A stretch of DNA of 9,748 nucleotides, from assembly GCA_964568045.1 (NCBI GenBank), contig CAZMOL010000057.1, forward strand, positions 1 to 9,748, read 5' to 3'. Positions 1 to 5,801 of the stretch are shown in pieces; position 1 is the first letter of the stretch; each line of letters starts with the position of its first letter. The position numbers and the translations under genes were made by a program. The notes under the pieces were generated by a model. That model saw only the letters and a list, made by a program, of their open reading frames with translations. It had not been told where the DNA came from and did not search any database. Source of the stretch: CAZDDA01 sp964568045 (GTDB lineage: Bacteria > Bipolaricaulota > Bipolaricaulia > UBA7950 > UBA9294).

Positions 1-75
1 TTCGCGCTCTTTCTTTATCATAGTCATCTTATTGCAGGTCTGTATGCAGGCTCGAGTTCGGGTTCATCCACTTGA
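1..75 (+). CDS. Possible C-terminal end of an upstream gene (partial)
   Basis: Frame 1 is open from the left edge to a TGA at 73-75. It encodes 24 residues: a short hydrophobic stretch (FALFLYHSHLIAGLYAG) and a serine-rich tail. The other two plus-strand frames offer nothing better. If real, this is the last part of a gene whose body lies outside the window, possibly a membrane protein. The repeat starts only about 14 bases after the stop, which mirrors the way the other repeat copy abuts the ilvD stop. The stretch is too short to identify and could be a chance open frame. Confidence 0.25.
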   Translation, partial: FALFLYHSHLIAGLYAGSSSGSST

Positions 76-88
76 GACGAGGGGCTTA

Positions 89-243
89 TTGACTATTAGG
101 AGGCCAGGAAAGTAGGAATAGGACCGACTTCCTGCTTTCCTATATGAGAACTACGGTCTTGTCTCTCCTCCCGGATTCCTGGTTTCCTAATGACAAAAAA
201 GCAAGCTCAACTTTGGGTCGCTCACTTGAAACAGCGAGAAGCA
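89..243 (+). repeat. Left copy of a diverged long inverted repeat with a palindromic core
   Basis: This stretch matches the reverse complement of 8650-8808 along most of its length. The best block is 154-188 against 8708-8742, with 32 of 35 bases identical by hand alignment. A second block is 207-221 against 8671-8685, with 14 of 15 identical. The core at 96-190 has its own imperfect terminal inverted repeats: TTAGGAGGCCAGGAA (96-110) and TTCCTGGTTTCCTAA (176-190), complementary at 13 of 15 positions. It is non-coding and sits between a possible gene end and the restriction-modification operon, so it probably carries the operon's leader. I do not recognise the repeat family. It could be a MITE-like element, an extragenic palindrome family or a boundary of an inserted segment. 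Confidence 0.75.
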
Positions 244-327
244 AACAAAGACCCGCTTGCTTTTTCCTGGCACATCCTCAAAAATCGCAGAAGGGATGGA
301 AAACGCCAAACTGAACTACCGGAATAG
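190..327 (+). other. Short open frame starting at the edge of the repeat, doubtful gene
   Basis: An ATG at 190-192 opens a 45-codon frame ending in TAG at 325-327, rich in Lys and Arg (MTKKQAQLWVAHLKQ...). It overlaps the restriction-modification gene out of frame. No Shine-Dalgarno sequence precedes it. When the other repeat copy is read in the same frame, the segment QLWVAHLKQR corresponds to QLWVACLNQR, so the conserved part of the repeat may descend from coding sequence. The second copy has no start and drifts away, so this may be only shared DNA. It could be a leader peptide, a remnant or nothing. Confidence 0.2.
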
Positions 328-3300
328 TAAGCTCTTCTCGCATGCCTTCCTGGAGGAGCATCTGCCCAATCTGTCGGAATGGCAGATCCTTGAGAATGAG
401 CTGAAGGCAGCCATAGAGAAGCTCTATAGCCTTTTCCAGCAGGCACTTCCCGCGACATCCGAAGCCTCTCTCGAAGAGGAGTTGATCCGGCCGATCCTCG
501 CTGACGTATTGGGATTCTCCTACCTCGTTCAACCATCCGCTGCGGTCTTCAAAACACACCGGCAGCCCGACTACGCGCTATTTGCAAGCGAAGAAGAGAA
601 ACAAGGAGCCAAGGCCTTCGACGGAGACAAGAGACTCTTCGAGAGCGCTCTCGCCGTAGCCGACGCCAAGGCCTGGGACGTCGATCTGGATGCCGTTGGC
701 CCGGCAAGCCAGATGCACGATTACGTCCTGATCTCCGGCCTGCGGTGGGGAATCCTCACCAACGGGCGACGCTGGCGGCTGACCCATCGCGACACGGTCC
801 ACGAGTTGGACACGTTCTTCGAGATCGACTTGGAGGAGCTTCTCAAGGCGAACGATCCTGCGTCGCTGAAATACTTCCTCCTTTTCTTTCACGCGAAAAG
901 CTTCCAGCCCGGCGGCTTTCTCGATCGCGTGTTGACCCAAAGCGTGGAGTATGCCCAACGGGTCGGCGCGGAGCTGAAAGAGAACGTGTACGAAGCCCTC
1001 CGCTGCCTTTGCCAGGGTTTTCTCGGAGGAAATGCTGAGCTTTCTCCTGAGGAACTTTCCACAATTCACCAGAACGCGCTCATTGTCCTGTACCGGATTC
1101 TCTTTCTCCTTTACGCCGAAAGCGAACCCGAGCGGGAGCTGCTCCCCTTGAGCAACGCAGAGTACAAAGAGCAGATCGGCCTGTGTGCAGTAAAACGAAA
1201 GGTAAGCGACAAAAGCGATTGGCTGAAGGAAAAACACGCGCTTTGGACAGAGCTGCGTGATCTGTTTCGCCTCATCAATCAAGGAAGCGAAACGCTGGGG
1301 ATCTGCGCCTACAACGGTGGACTGTTCGATCCGCAGCTTCATCCGCAGCTGGAACACTGGCAGATCGGCGATCGCTACCTCGCCGAGGCGGTGAAGCTTC
1401 TGGCGTGCACCGACGTGGAAGGCCGCCGCGGGTTCCTCGATTACAGCGCGCTCGATGTGCGTGAGTTGGGGTCGATCTACGAGGGTCTGCTTGAGCACAA
1501 ACTGATCCGCCAAGACGGGGAGCTTGTGTGGGAGAAGGATCGCTCGCAGCGCAAGAAGACCGGTAGCTACTACACTCCCGAGTACATCGTCCAGTACATC
1601 GTCGAGCAGACCATCGGCCCGCTCATCGACGAGATCCAGAGCGGTCTGAAAACGGACCTCGACAAACTGAACGAGAAAATACTCCGTGCTCGCGGCGAGA
1701 ATCGAACGCTGCTCGAACGACAGCGGGACAGCCTTTTCAAGAAAGCCCGCGAGCGGGTGCTCGATCTGAAGACCCTCGATCCCGCAATGGGCAGCGGCCA
1801 TTTTCTCGTCTCCGCCTGCGACTACATCGCCCGCCGCATCGCCGAGCTGGAAGCAGAGCTTGCTGGAGAAGAGACCGAGGAAGCCGTGCAGGCGCTCAAG
1901 CGCACCGTCGCCGAGCGGTGCCTGTACGGCGTCGATCTCAATCCCCTCGCCACGGAACTCGCCAAGCTCTCGCTGTGGCTGCACACCGTGGCAAAAGGGA
2001 AACCGCTGTCGTTCCTCGACTACCACCTGCGCACCGGCAACTCCCTGATCGGCGCGCGCGTCAAGGATCTCGAACGGCCGCCCTCCGGCAAGGCGCACGA
2101 GATCGGCCTGTGGGAGAGCAGGCTCGTGCAGGATCTCGCCAAAGCGATCGGCTATCTCAACTTCATCAAAACCTCGGCTAGCGCCTCCCGCTCCGACATC
2201 GAGGAGAAGAAACAGCGCTGGAAACTCGTCAACGCATGGATCGGCAAGTACAAGCAGGCCGCGGACGTGTGGCTGTCCTCCCATTTCGGCAACACCGTCT
2301 CCGACGGAGACTTCCAACGGGTACTCCAAGCCGCCGCTTCCGCAAAGATGGACGAGGTTACTGGCGCCCCTACCTTTCGGAAGGCCCGAGAGGTTGCGGC
2401 TGAGAAGCGTTTCTTTCACTGGGAACTTGAATTCCCCGACGTCTTTTTCGACAAGTACGGCCGAAAATTGGAGAATCCGGGATTCGACGCGGTGATCGGG
2501 AATCCGCCATACGTTGACTCCGAGAATATGGTCAAGAGTATGCCAGAAGAGAGGGATTTCATCGCAACCACCTTTGATGCTGCTAGCGGCAATTGGGATC
2601 TTTATGTCCCGTTCTGGGAACTGGCAGCGAAGATCAAGAACAACTACGGAAGAGCATCATTGATTACGCCTAACAAATGGCTATCTATAGGCTACGGCAG
2701 GGCACTTAGGAAATTGGTGGCAGCACAAGTCTATGAGATAGGTGATTTCACACGGTGTGAAGTCTTTGAAGACGCAGGTATTTTCCCTATTGTGACTTTC
2801 GTGAGAAAAGCTGTAGAGGAACCGCTTCGCGTAAGGGTCTTTAACAAAGACCGGTCGATTACTACAGAGCAGGACGTCCCACGTGCTTATCTGGAAAAAG
2901 ATCAACAATGGGGGACGGTCTTCTCTGCAAACTTCGCGCTGGTTGACAAGGTCCTGTTGAGCAGTCAAGTTGTTGGACAGATCTGTTCAGCGGAAGAAGC
3001 ATTCACCGTATCAGAGGCATATCAGTTAGTGCCGTTACTTCATGAACTTGAACCTTCTGAGCAGGGCTATTTCAGATTTGTTGTCACAGGGACGATTGAT
3101 AGATACGAACCACTCTGGGGACTTGAAGCCGCGAAGTACCTAAAGTCCGAGTACCTTAAGCCGGTCGTCCAGCGACATGCGCTACAGGAGCGTTTTCATA
3201 GGCGGTATGAACAAGCGGCAGAAACGAAGCTCGTCCTCTCCGGCATAAGGCATTTTGAGTCTTTTCTGGATCAGCATGGTGACTTCTTGGCGGGCAAGTC

Positions 3301-3631
3301 CACCGTAGTACTGAGACGTTTCGCGAGGGGATTCTCTCCTTCAACAATTCAGGCCATCCTGAACTCCCGGTTTATGTCTTTCTGCATCTGGGAACTGTAT
3401 GGAACCTTAGCCATGGACGGAGGCATAAACTTCACTGCTCCTCTTGTGTCTCAACTCCCCATCCCTCGCATTGCCTTCGTCACGCCGAAGGACGAGCGGA
3501 CGCGGCTCGTGGAAGAGGGCAAGCGCCTGTATTTCGAGGCGTTGGAGAAGCTCGGCCTGGAGGCTGACAATCAGAGCACGAACGATACACCGCCCACAAA
3601 GAGCAAATCAGCCGGAGGAGGCGCCGGGTGA
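296..3631 (+). CDS. Type IIG-like restriction-modification protein, Eco57I-class adenine methyltransferase with N-terminal nuclease-like domain
   Basis: The protein of about 1111 aa should methylate adenine N6 in a specific DNA site and probably also cleaves unmodified DNA. Numbering is from the ATG at 296. The N-terminal part has a PD-(D/E)xK-like pattern: PD at 91-92 and D-A-K at 123-125. A GSYYTP motif near 423 starts the methyltransferase domain. DPAMGSGHF at about 495 binds S-adenosylmethionine, and NPPY at 736-739 is the catalytic motif of gamma-class N6-adenine methyltransferases. The remainder up to about residue 1060 should be the target-recognition region, ending with the family-like SQLPIPRI. 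The expected C-terminal segment is missing and appears as the gene at 4007. The frame is open from a TTG at 257, but the ATG at 296 gives a better family-like N-terminus; neither has a well-spaced ribosome site. The stop overlaps the next start by 4 nt. GC drops sharply in the recognition region. Confidence 0.93.
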   Translation: MENAKLNYRNSKLFSHAFLEEHLPNLSEWQILENELKAAIEKLYSLFQQALPATSEASLEEELIRPILADVLGFSYLVQPSAAVFKTHRQPDYALFASEEEKQGAKAFDGDKRLFESALAVADAKAWDVDLDAVGPASQMHDYVLISGLRWGILTNGRRWRLTHRDTVHELDTFFEIDLEELLKANDPASLKYFLLFFHAKSFQPGGFLDRVLTQSVEYAQRVGAELKENVYEALRCLCQGFLGGNAELSPEELSTIHQNALIVLYRILFLLYAESEPERELLPLSNAEYKEQIGLCAVKRKVSDKSDWLKEKHALWTELRDLFRLINQGSETLGICAYNGGLFDPQLHPQLEHWQIGDRYLAEAVKLLACTDVEGRRGFLDYSALDVRELGSIYEGLLEHKLIRQDGELVWEKDRSQRKKTGSYYTPEYIVQYIVEQTIGPLIDEIQSGLKTDLDKLNEKILRARGENRTLLERQRDSLFKKARERVLDLKTLDPAMGSGHFLVSACDYIARRIAELEAELAGEETEEAVQALKRTVAERCLYGVDLNPLATELAKLSLWLHTVAKGKPLSFLDYHLRTGNSLIGARVKDLERPPSGKAHEIGLWESRLVQDLAKAIGYLNFIKTSASASRSDIEEKKQRWKLVNAWIGKYKQAADVWLSSHFGNTVSDGDFQRVLQAAASAKMDEVTGAPTFRKAREVAAEKRFFHWELEFPDVFFDKYGRKLENPGFDAVIGNPPYVDSENMVKSMPEERDFIATTFDAASGNWDLYVPFWELAAKIKNNYGRASLITPNKWLSIGYGRALRKLVAAQVYEIGDFTRCEVFEDAGIFPIVTFVRKAVEEPLRVRVFNKDRSITTEQDVPRAYLEKDQQWGTVFSANFALVDKVLLSSQVVGQICSAEEAFTVSEAYQLVPLLHELEPSEQGYFRFVVTGTIDRYEPLWGLEAAKYLKSEYLKPVVQRHALQERFHRRYEQAAETKLVLSGIRHFESFLDQHGDFLAGKSTVVLRRFARGFSPSTIQAILNSRFMSFCIWELYGTLAMDGGINFTAPLVSQLPIPRIAFVTPKDERTRLVEEGKRLYFEALEKLGLEADNQSTNDTPPTKSKSAGGGAG

Positions 3632-3816
3632 AATACACGGTCATCGTGGGGAAGGGGCAAGAGTCTGGTTACGTCGCATACGCACCGGCCTTGCGCGGCT
3701 GCGTCTCGCAAGGGCAAACGCGGGAAGAGGCGCTCGCTAACCTCAAAGAAGCCATGCAAGTCTACGTGGAGGCATTGGCCGAAAGTGGATTGCCGATCCC
3801 AAGAGGTGAGTTGTGA
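3628..3816 (+). CDS. HicB-like small protein 1
   Basis: This 62-aa protein is a single HicB/UPF0150-type domain, the partly degenerate RNase H-like fold used by HicB antitoxins. Visible family features are an N-terminal beta strand (KYTVIVG), a second strand (GYVAYAPAL), the conserved GCVSQG turn at about 29-34, the EALANLKEAM helix and a C-terminal PIP. It has no room for the helix-turn-helix or ribbon-helix-helix domain that many HicB repressors carry. The GTG start at 3628 overlaps the upstream stop by 4 nt, and GGAGGAG at 3614-3620 is well spaced. No HicA-like gene (short, with a GSHxxY/F-type motif) lies next to it. It may neutralise a distant toxin, act in a non-toxin role, or modulate the restriction system; the last is only a guess from position. 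Confidence 0.87.
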   Translation: MKYTVIVGKGQESGYVAYAPALRGCVSQGQTREEALANLKEAMQVYVEALAESGLPIPRGEL

Positions 3817-4010
3817 GGTATCGGATCCTCATCGAGCAGGATGAAGACGGTGTGTTCGTCACCGAATGTCCAATGTTACCCGGGTGCGTCTCTCAGGGCC
3901 GTTCACTCAACGAAGCCCTGACGAACATCCAGGATGCCATCGGAGGATACTTGGAGAGTCTGCGAAAACACAACGAGCCAATCCCTCCTTCGATCCAGGG
4001 CGAGCAATGA
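3813..4010 (+). CDS. HicB-like small protein 2
   Basis: This 65-aa protein is a second single-domain HicB-like protein and a paralogue of the preceding one. Both share GCVSQG, an EALxNxxxA helix, YxExL and a C-terminal PIP. Here the strand before the turn reads DGVFVTECPMLPGC, closer to the typical HicB form than the first copy. It uses a GTG start overlapping the upstream stop by 4 nt, preceded by AGAGGTGAG (3802-3810). Its own stop overlaps the next gene's ATG, so it is translationally coupled on both sides. It lacks a DNA-binding tail. The pair could form a heterodimer, since HicB proteins are usually oligomeric; that is inference. Confidence 0.87.
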   Translation: MRYRILIEQDEDGVFVTECPMLPGCVSQGRSLNEALTNIQDAIGGYLESLRKHNEPIPPSIQGEQ

Positions 4011-4636
4011 CTGCAATGAAAACGAACGGTACACAAAAAATGAGTCCCAAAGTTTTTGACGCTCTTCTCCAATTCGTCGATGAACGGCTGGAGAAGCAGC
4101 ACCGGCCCGATCCGGAACTGGCAGCAGCACACAACGCCGATCCGAAGAATGCGGATTGGAAGATCGATCCAGGTGCGCCTTTCGAGCAAGCCGACGTGAT
4201 CCACGATCTGCTCGCGTTCCTCGCTGAGCGGATGATCGCACTGAACAAAGAACGCCAGAAGAAGATGAAAGCGTTCCTGGCGTGGCTTGAGGTCGAACTA
4301 GAAATTGCACCAGACAACAAAGGTCGCGAGGGGATCGAGGCGCTCACCGGCAAAACCCGACTCAAGGACTACCTCGGCGATTATCAAAAGGGCGACGAAG
4401 CGCTGTCATTCGAAGACCTCTGGGAGATCTTGCGCAAGAACAAGCGCCGCATCGGCCGCAGCCTCACGCCGGCGTTCATGCAGGAGTTTCGCTCCGCCTA
4501 CGACAATACCCTTGCCAACCTGCTTCCGATCAAGGAAACCCTCCGTCTCACTGACGGTCTCATCGACCAAATCGTCTATCGCCTGTACGGCCTCACCGAA
4601 GAGGAGATCGCTATTGTCGAGAAACAAGCTGACTGA
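4007..4636 (+). CDS. Detached C-terminal segment of a type IIG/Eco57I-like restriction-modification protein
   Basis: The 209-aa product is mostly helical and charged. Its ending LIDQIVYRLYGLTEEEIAIVE is the characteristic tail of single-chain Eco57I-like methyltransferases. The preceding pieces (DVIHDLLAFLAERMIALNKE, KAFLAWLEVELE, LTGKTRLKDYLG, EILRKNKRRIGR) also resemble, from memory, the late part of that family. The large protein at 296-3631 stops before this segment, so the two probably associate to form the complete enzyme. The ATG at 4007 is chosen because it overlaps the HicB-like stop by 4 nt (ATGA), as at the two previous junctions. A longer open frame back to 3866 would lie entirely over the HicB gene. 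The ribosome site is weak (AGGG at 3997-4000), which fits translational coupling. Confidence 0.85.
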   Translation: MTAMKTNGTQKMSPKVFDALLQFVDERLEKQHRPDPELAAAHNADPKNADWKIDPGAPFEQADVIHDLLAFLAERMIALNKERQKKMKAFLAWLEVELEIAPDNKGREGIEALTGKTRLKDYLGDYQKGDEALSFEDLWEILRKNKRRIGRSLTPAFMQEFRSAYDNTLANLLPIKETLRLTDGLIDQIVYRLYGLTEEEIAIVEKQAD

Positions 4637-4649
4637 GGGGTGATCCTAC

Positions 4650-5069
4650 GTGAAGAGCTACCGTAAGGAATTGTGGTTCGAGATCCCCACTCGCCGGGCG
4701 TTTATCAACATTACCCCGCAAGTGGAAGACGCGCTCAAGGAAAGCGGGATAAAGGAGGGGCTTTGTCTCGTCAACGCGATGCACATCACCGCGAGTGTCT
4801 ACATCAACGACGATGAACGCGGGCTGCTTGCCGACTACGCGGACTGGCTCGAGGGATTGGCCCCGCACGAGCCGATCTCCCACTACCGCCACAACAACAC
4901 CGGCGAGGACAACGGTGATGCCCATCTGAAGTGTCAGATCATGGGCCGCGAGGTCGTCGTGGCGGTCACCAACGGCCAACTTGACTTCGGGCCGTGGGAG
5001 CAGATCTTCTACGGCGAGTTCGACGGCCGCCGTCGCAAACGCGTCCTCGTCAAGATCATCGGGGAGTGA
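4650..5069 (+). CDS. yjbQ: YjbQ/UPF0047 family protein
   Basis: The 139-aa protein matches the YjbQ (UPF0047) family over its whole length. Conserved positions include HITASVYINDDE (about 45-56), LAPHEP followed by YRHN (about 70-82), NGDAHLK (88-94), where many members have NADAHLK, and FGPWEQIFYGEFDG (113-126). The three histidines H45, H81 and H92 are candidate metal or active-site residues. Members can replace thiamine phosphate synthase in vivo, but the natural role is unsettled. It starts at GTG 4650 with GAGGGGTGA (4635-4643) at good spacing, 13 nt after the previous stop, so it probably shares the restriction-modification transcript. No thiamine gene is nearby. It converges with the ThyX-like gene, with 3 nt between the stops. 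Confidence 0.9.
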   Translation: MKSYRKELWFEIPTRRAFINITPQVEDALKESGIKEGLCLVNAMHITASVYINDDERGLLADYADWLEGLAPHEPISHYRHNNTGEDNGDAHLKCQIMGREVVVAVTNGQLDFGPWEQIFYGEFDGRRRKRVLVKIIGE

Positions 5070-5072
5070 GGA

Positions 5073-5597
5073 TCATCCCTTCTGCAGAAGTTCGGGATGC
5101 TCCACTTGCTCCAACACCCGATCGATAAACACGCGCCACTCCTCGAGCTTGTGAGTGGCTCTCTGGCGGAACATCCGCTGAAGTGCCATGTAGTTGAGAC
5201 AGACGATCCTCCGCTGGAGGAACCCCTCGGGCAGCAGCCACTTGACCTGCTGCCAGTCCTTTTCCGCAATCAACTGGTTCAGGCAAGCAAGGGTTTCAGC
5301 GGGAATGGGGTGTTCGAAATCCTCCTGAGTGAGCGGTCGTTTGGTCATGGTGTGCATGGTGGACTCGCTCTGTTTCGTAACGCCGACACGGTAGGTGTCG
5401 AACTGCTGCCACCAATAGCGTGGTGCAGTGATGTCGAGCCATAGCACAATCGACTCCAGAAATTTGTTGTGGCCGCCTTCCTTGAGTGCCAGCCGCCGCG
5501 CCACCTCCGGCATCTTGTCGGGATCTTGCTTGTACGACAACGACAAGCCGAGCAGGGCAGACTCATATCCACGCTCATCCAGGACCTTAATTCGCAT
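5073..5597 (-). CDS. ThyX-fold-like protein lacking the canonical ThyX signature
   Basis: The product has 174 aa. Its layout resembles flavin-dependent thymidylate synthase (ThyX): GGHNKFLES (41-49) sits where ThyX has its GHxSxxEH-like segment. ITAPRYWWQQFDTYRVGVTK (56-75) followed by QSEST sits where ThyX has RQxxRHRxxSxNExS. LNYMALQRMFRQR...HKLEEWR (134-155) matches the ThyX NLRSLxHFLxLR...HAQxEIR part. The RHR core is replaced by DTYR, so synthase activity is doubtful. I recall similar proteins in phages and Firmicutes, without an established function. The ATG at 5597 is chosen because a G-run (complement of 5605-5610) lies 7 nt upstream; an open frame to 5705 adds a non-family N-terminus. 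It is transcribed away from the phosphate regulator and converges on yjbQ. Confidence 0.8.
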   Translation of the reverse strand: MRIKVLDERGYESALLGLSLSYKQDPDKMPEVARRLALKEGGHNKFLESIVLWLDITAPRYWWQQFDTYRVGVTKQSESTMHTMTKRPLTQEDFEHPIPAETLACLNQLIAEKDWQQVKWLLPEGFLQRRIVCLNYMALQRMFRQRATHKLEEWRVFIDRVLEQVEHPELLQKG

Positions 5598-5641
5598 GCG
5601 GTTTCCCCCCATATAAGCACTGCGGCAACACCAGTCGCCCT

Positions 5642-5659
5642 GTGTAACGCAGATTACAC
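5642..5659. promoter_or_regulatory. Operator-like palindrome GTGTAA-N6-TTACAC
   Basis: A perfect 6-bp inverted repeat with a 6-bp spacer lies in the divergent intergenic region, 45 bases upstream of the ThyX-like start. Its spacing is that of a CRP/FNR-superfamily site (TGTnA-N6-TnACA), though other dimeric regulators also fit. It overlaps a candidate minus-strand -10 box (TATAGT, complement of 5658-5663), so a bound protein would be placed to repress the ThyX-like gene. The regulator is unknown. Confidence 0.45.
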
Positions 5660-5687
5660 TATACCTGAAATGAAACCGACTGACGAA
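5658..5687 (-). promoter_or_regulatory. Candidate promoter for the ThyX-like gene
   Basis: On the minus strand, TATAGT (complement of 5658-5663) is a fair -10 box. A poor -35 (TTCGTC, complement of 5682-5687) lies 18 bases away. The weak -35 lowers confidence; the overlap with the palindrome at 5642-5659 is the main reason to list it. Confidence 0.3.
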
Positions 5688-5745
5688 GCGTAACCTCACC
5701 CTCAACGACGGTGCTTTCGCTGCTGGCCCAGGCGATGACTGTGCA

Positions 5746-5774
5746 TTGACCGCTGATTTCGTTTCCTATAGAAT
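5746..5774 (+). promoter_or_regulatory. Sigma70-type promoter for the phosphate regulator gene
   Basis: TTGACC (5746-5751) and TAGAAT (5769-5774) are separated by an ideal 17 bases. Transcription should begin near 5781, giving a leader of about 20 nt that contains AGGAGG (5791-5796) ahead of the GTG at 5802. This is the best promoter match I found in the window. Confidence 0.65.
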
Positions 5775-5801
5775 GCTTGAGGATCTATATAGGAGGCGGA
5801 G

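Noticed and set aside
90..194. TGAC at 90-93 and 191-194 as a target-site duplication around the repeat core
   Set aside because: Similarity with the second copy continues outward through both positions, so these bases are part of the repeat, and the second copy has no matching direct repeat.
578..2419. 613-codon open frame on the minus strand inside the restriction-modification gene
   Set aside because: It is fully antisense to a gene with clear catalytic motifs and lies in its GC-rich part, where codon bias keeps the opposite frame open. The translation shows no recognisable family.
3866..4006. N-terminal extension of the 209-aa gene
   Set aside because: It would overlap the HicB-like gene almost completely, its translation is not family-like, and the ATG at 4007 repeats the 4-nt overlap pattern of the operon.
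3628..4650. A HicA toxin partner for the HicB-like genes
   Set aside because: No short frame near the pair has a HicA-like GSHxxY/F segment; the neighbours are clearly restriction-modification parts.
5598..5705. 36-residue N-terminal extension of the ThyX-like protein
   Set aside because: The extension covers the promoter and palindrome, has no family resemblance, and a G-run ribosome site precedes the inner ATG at 5597.
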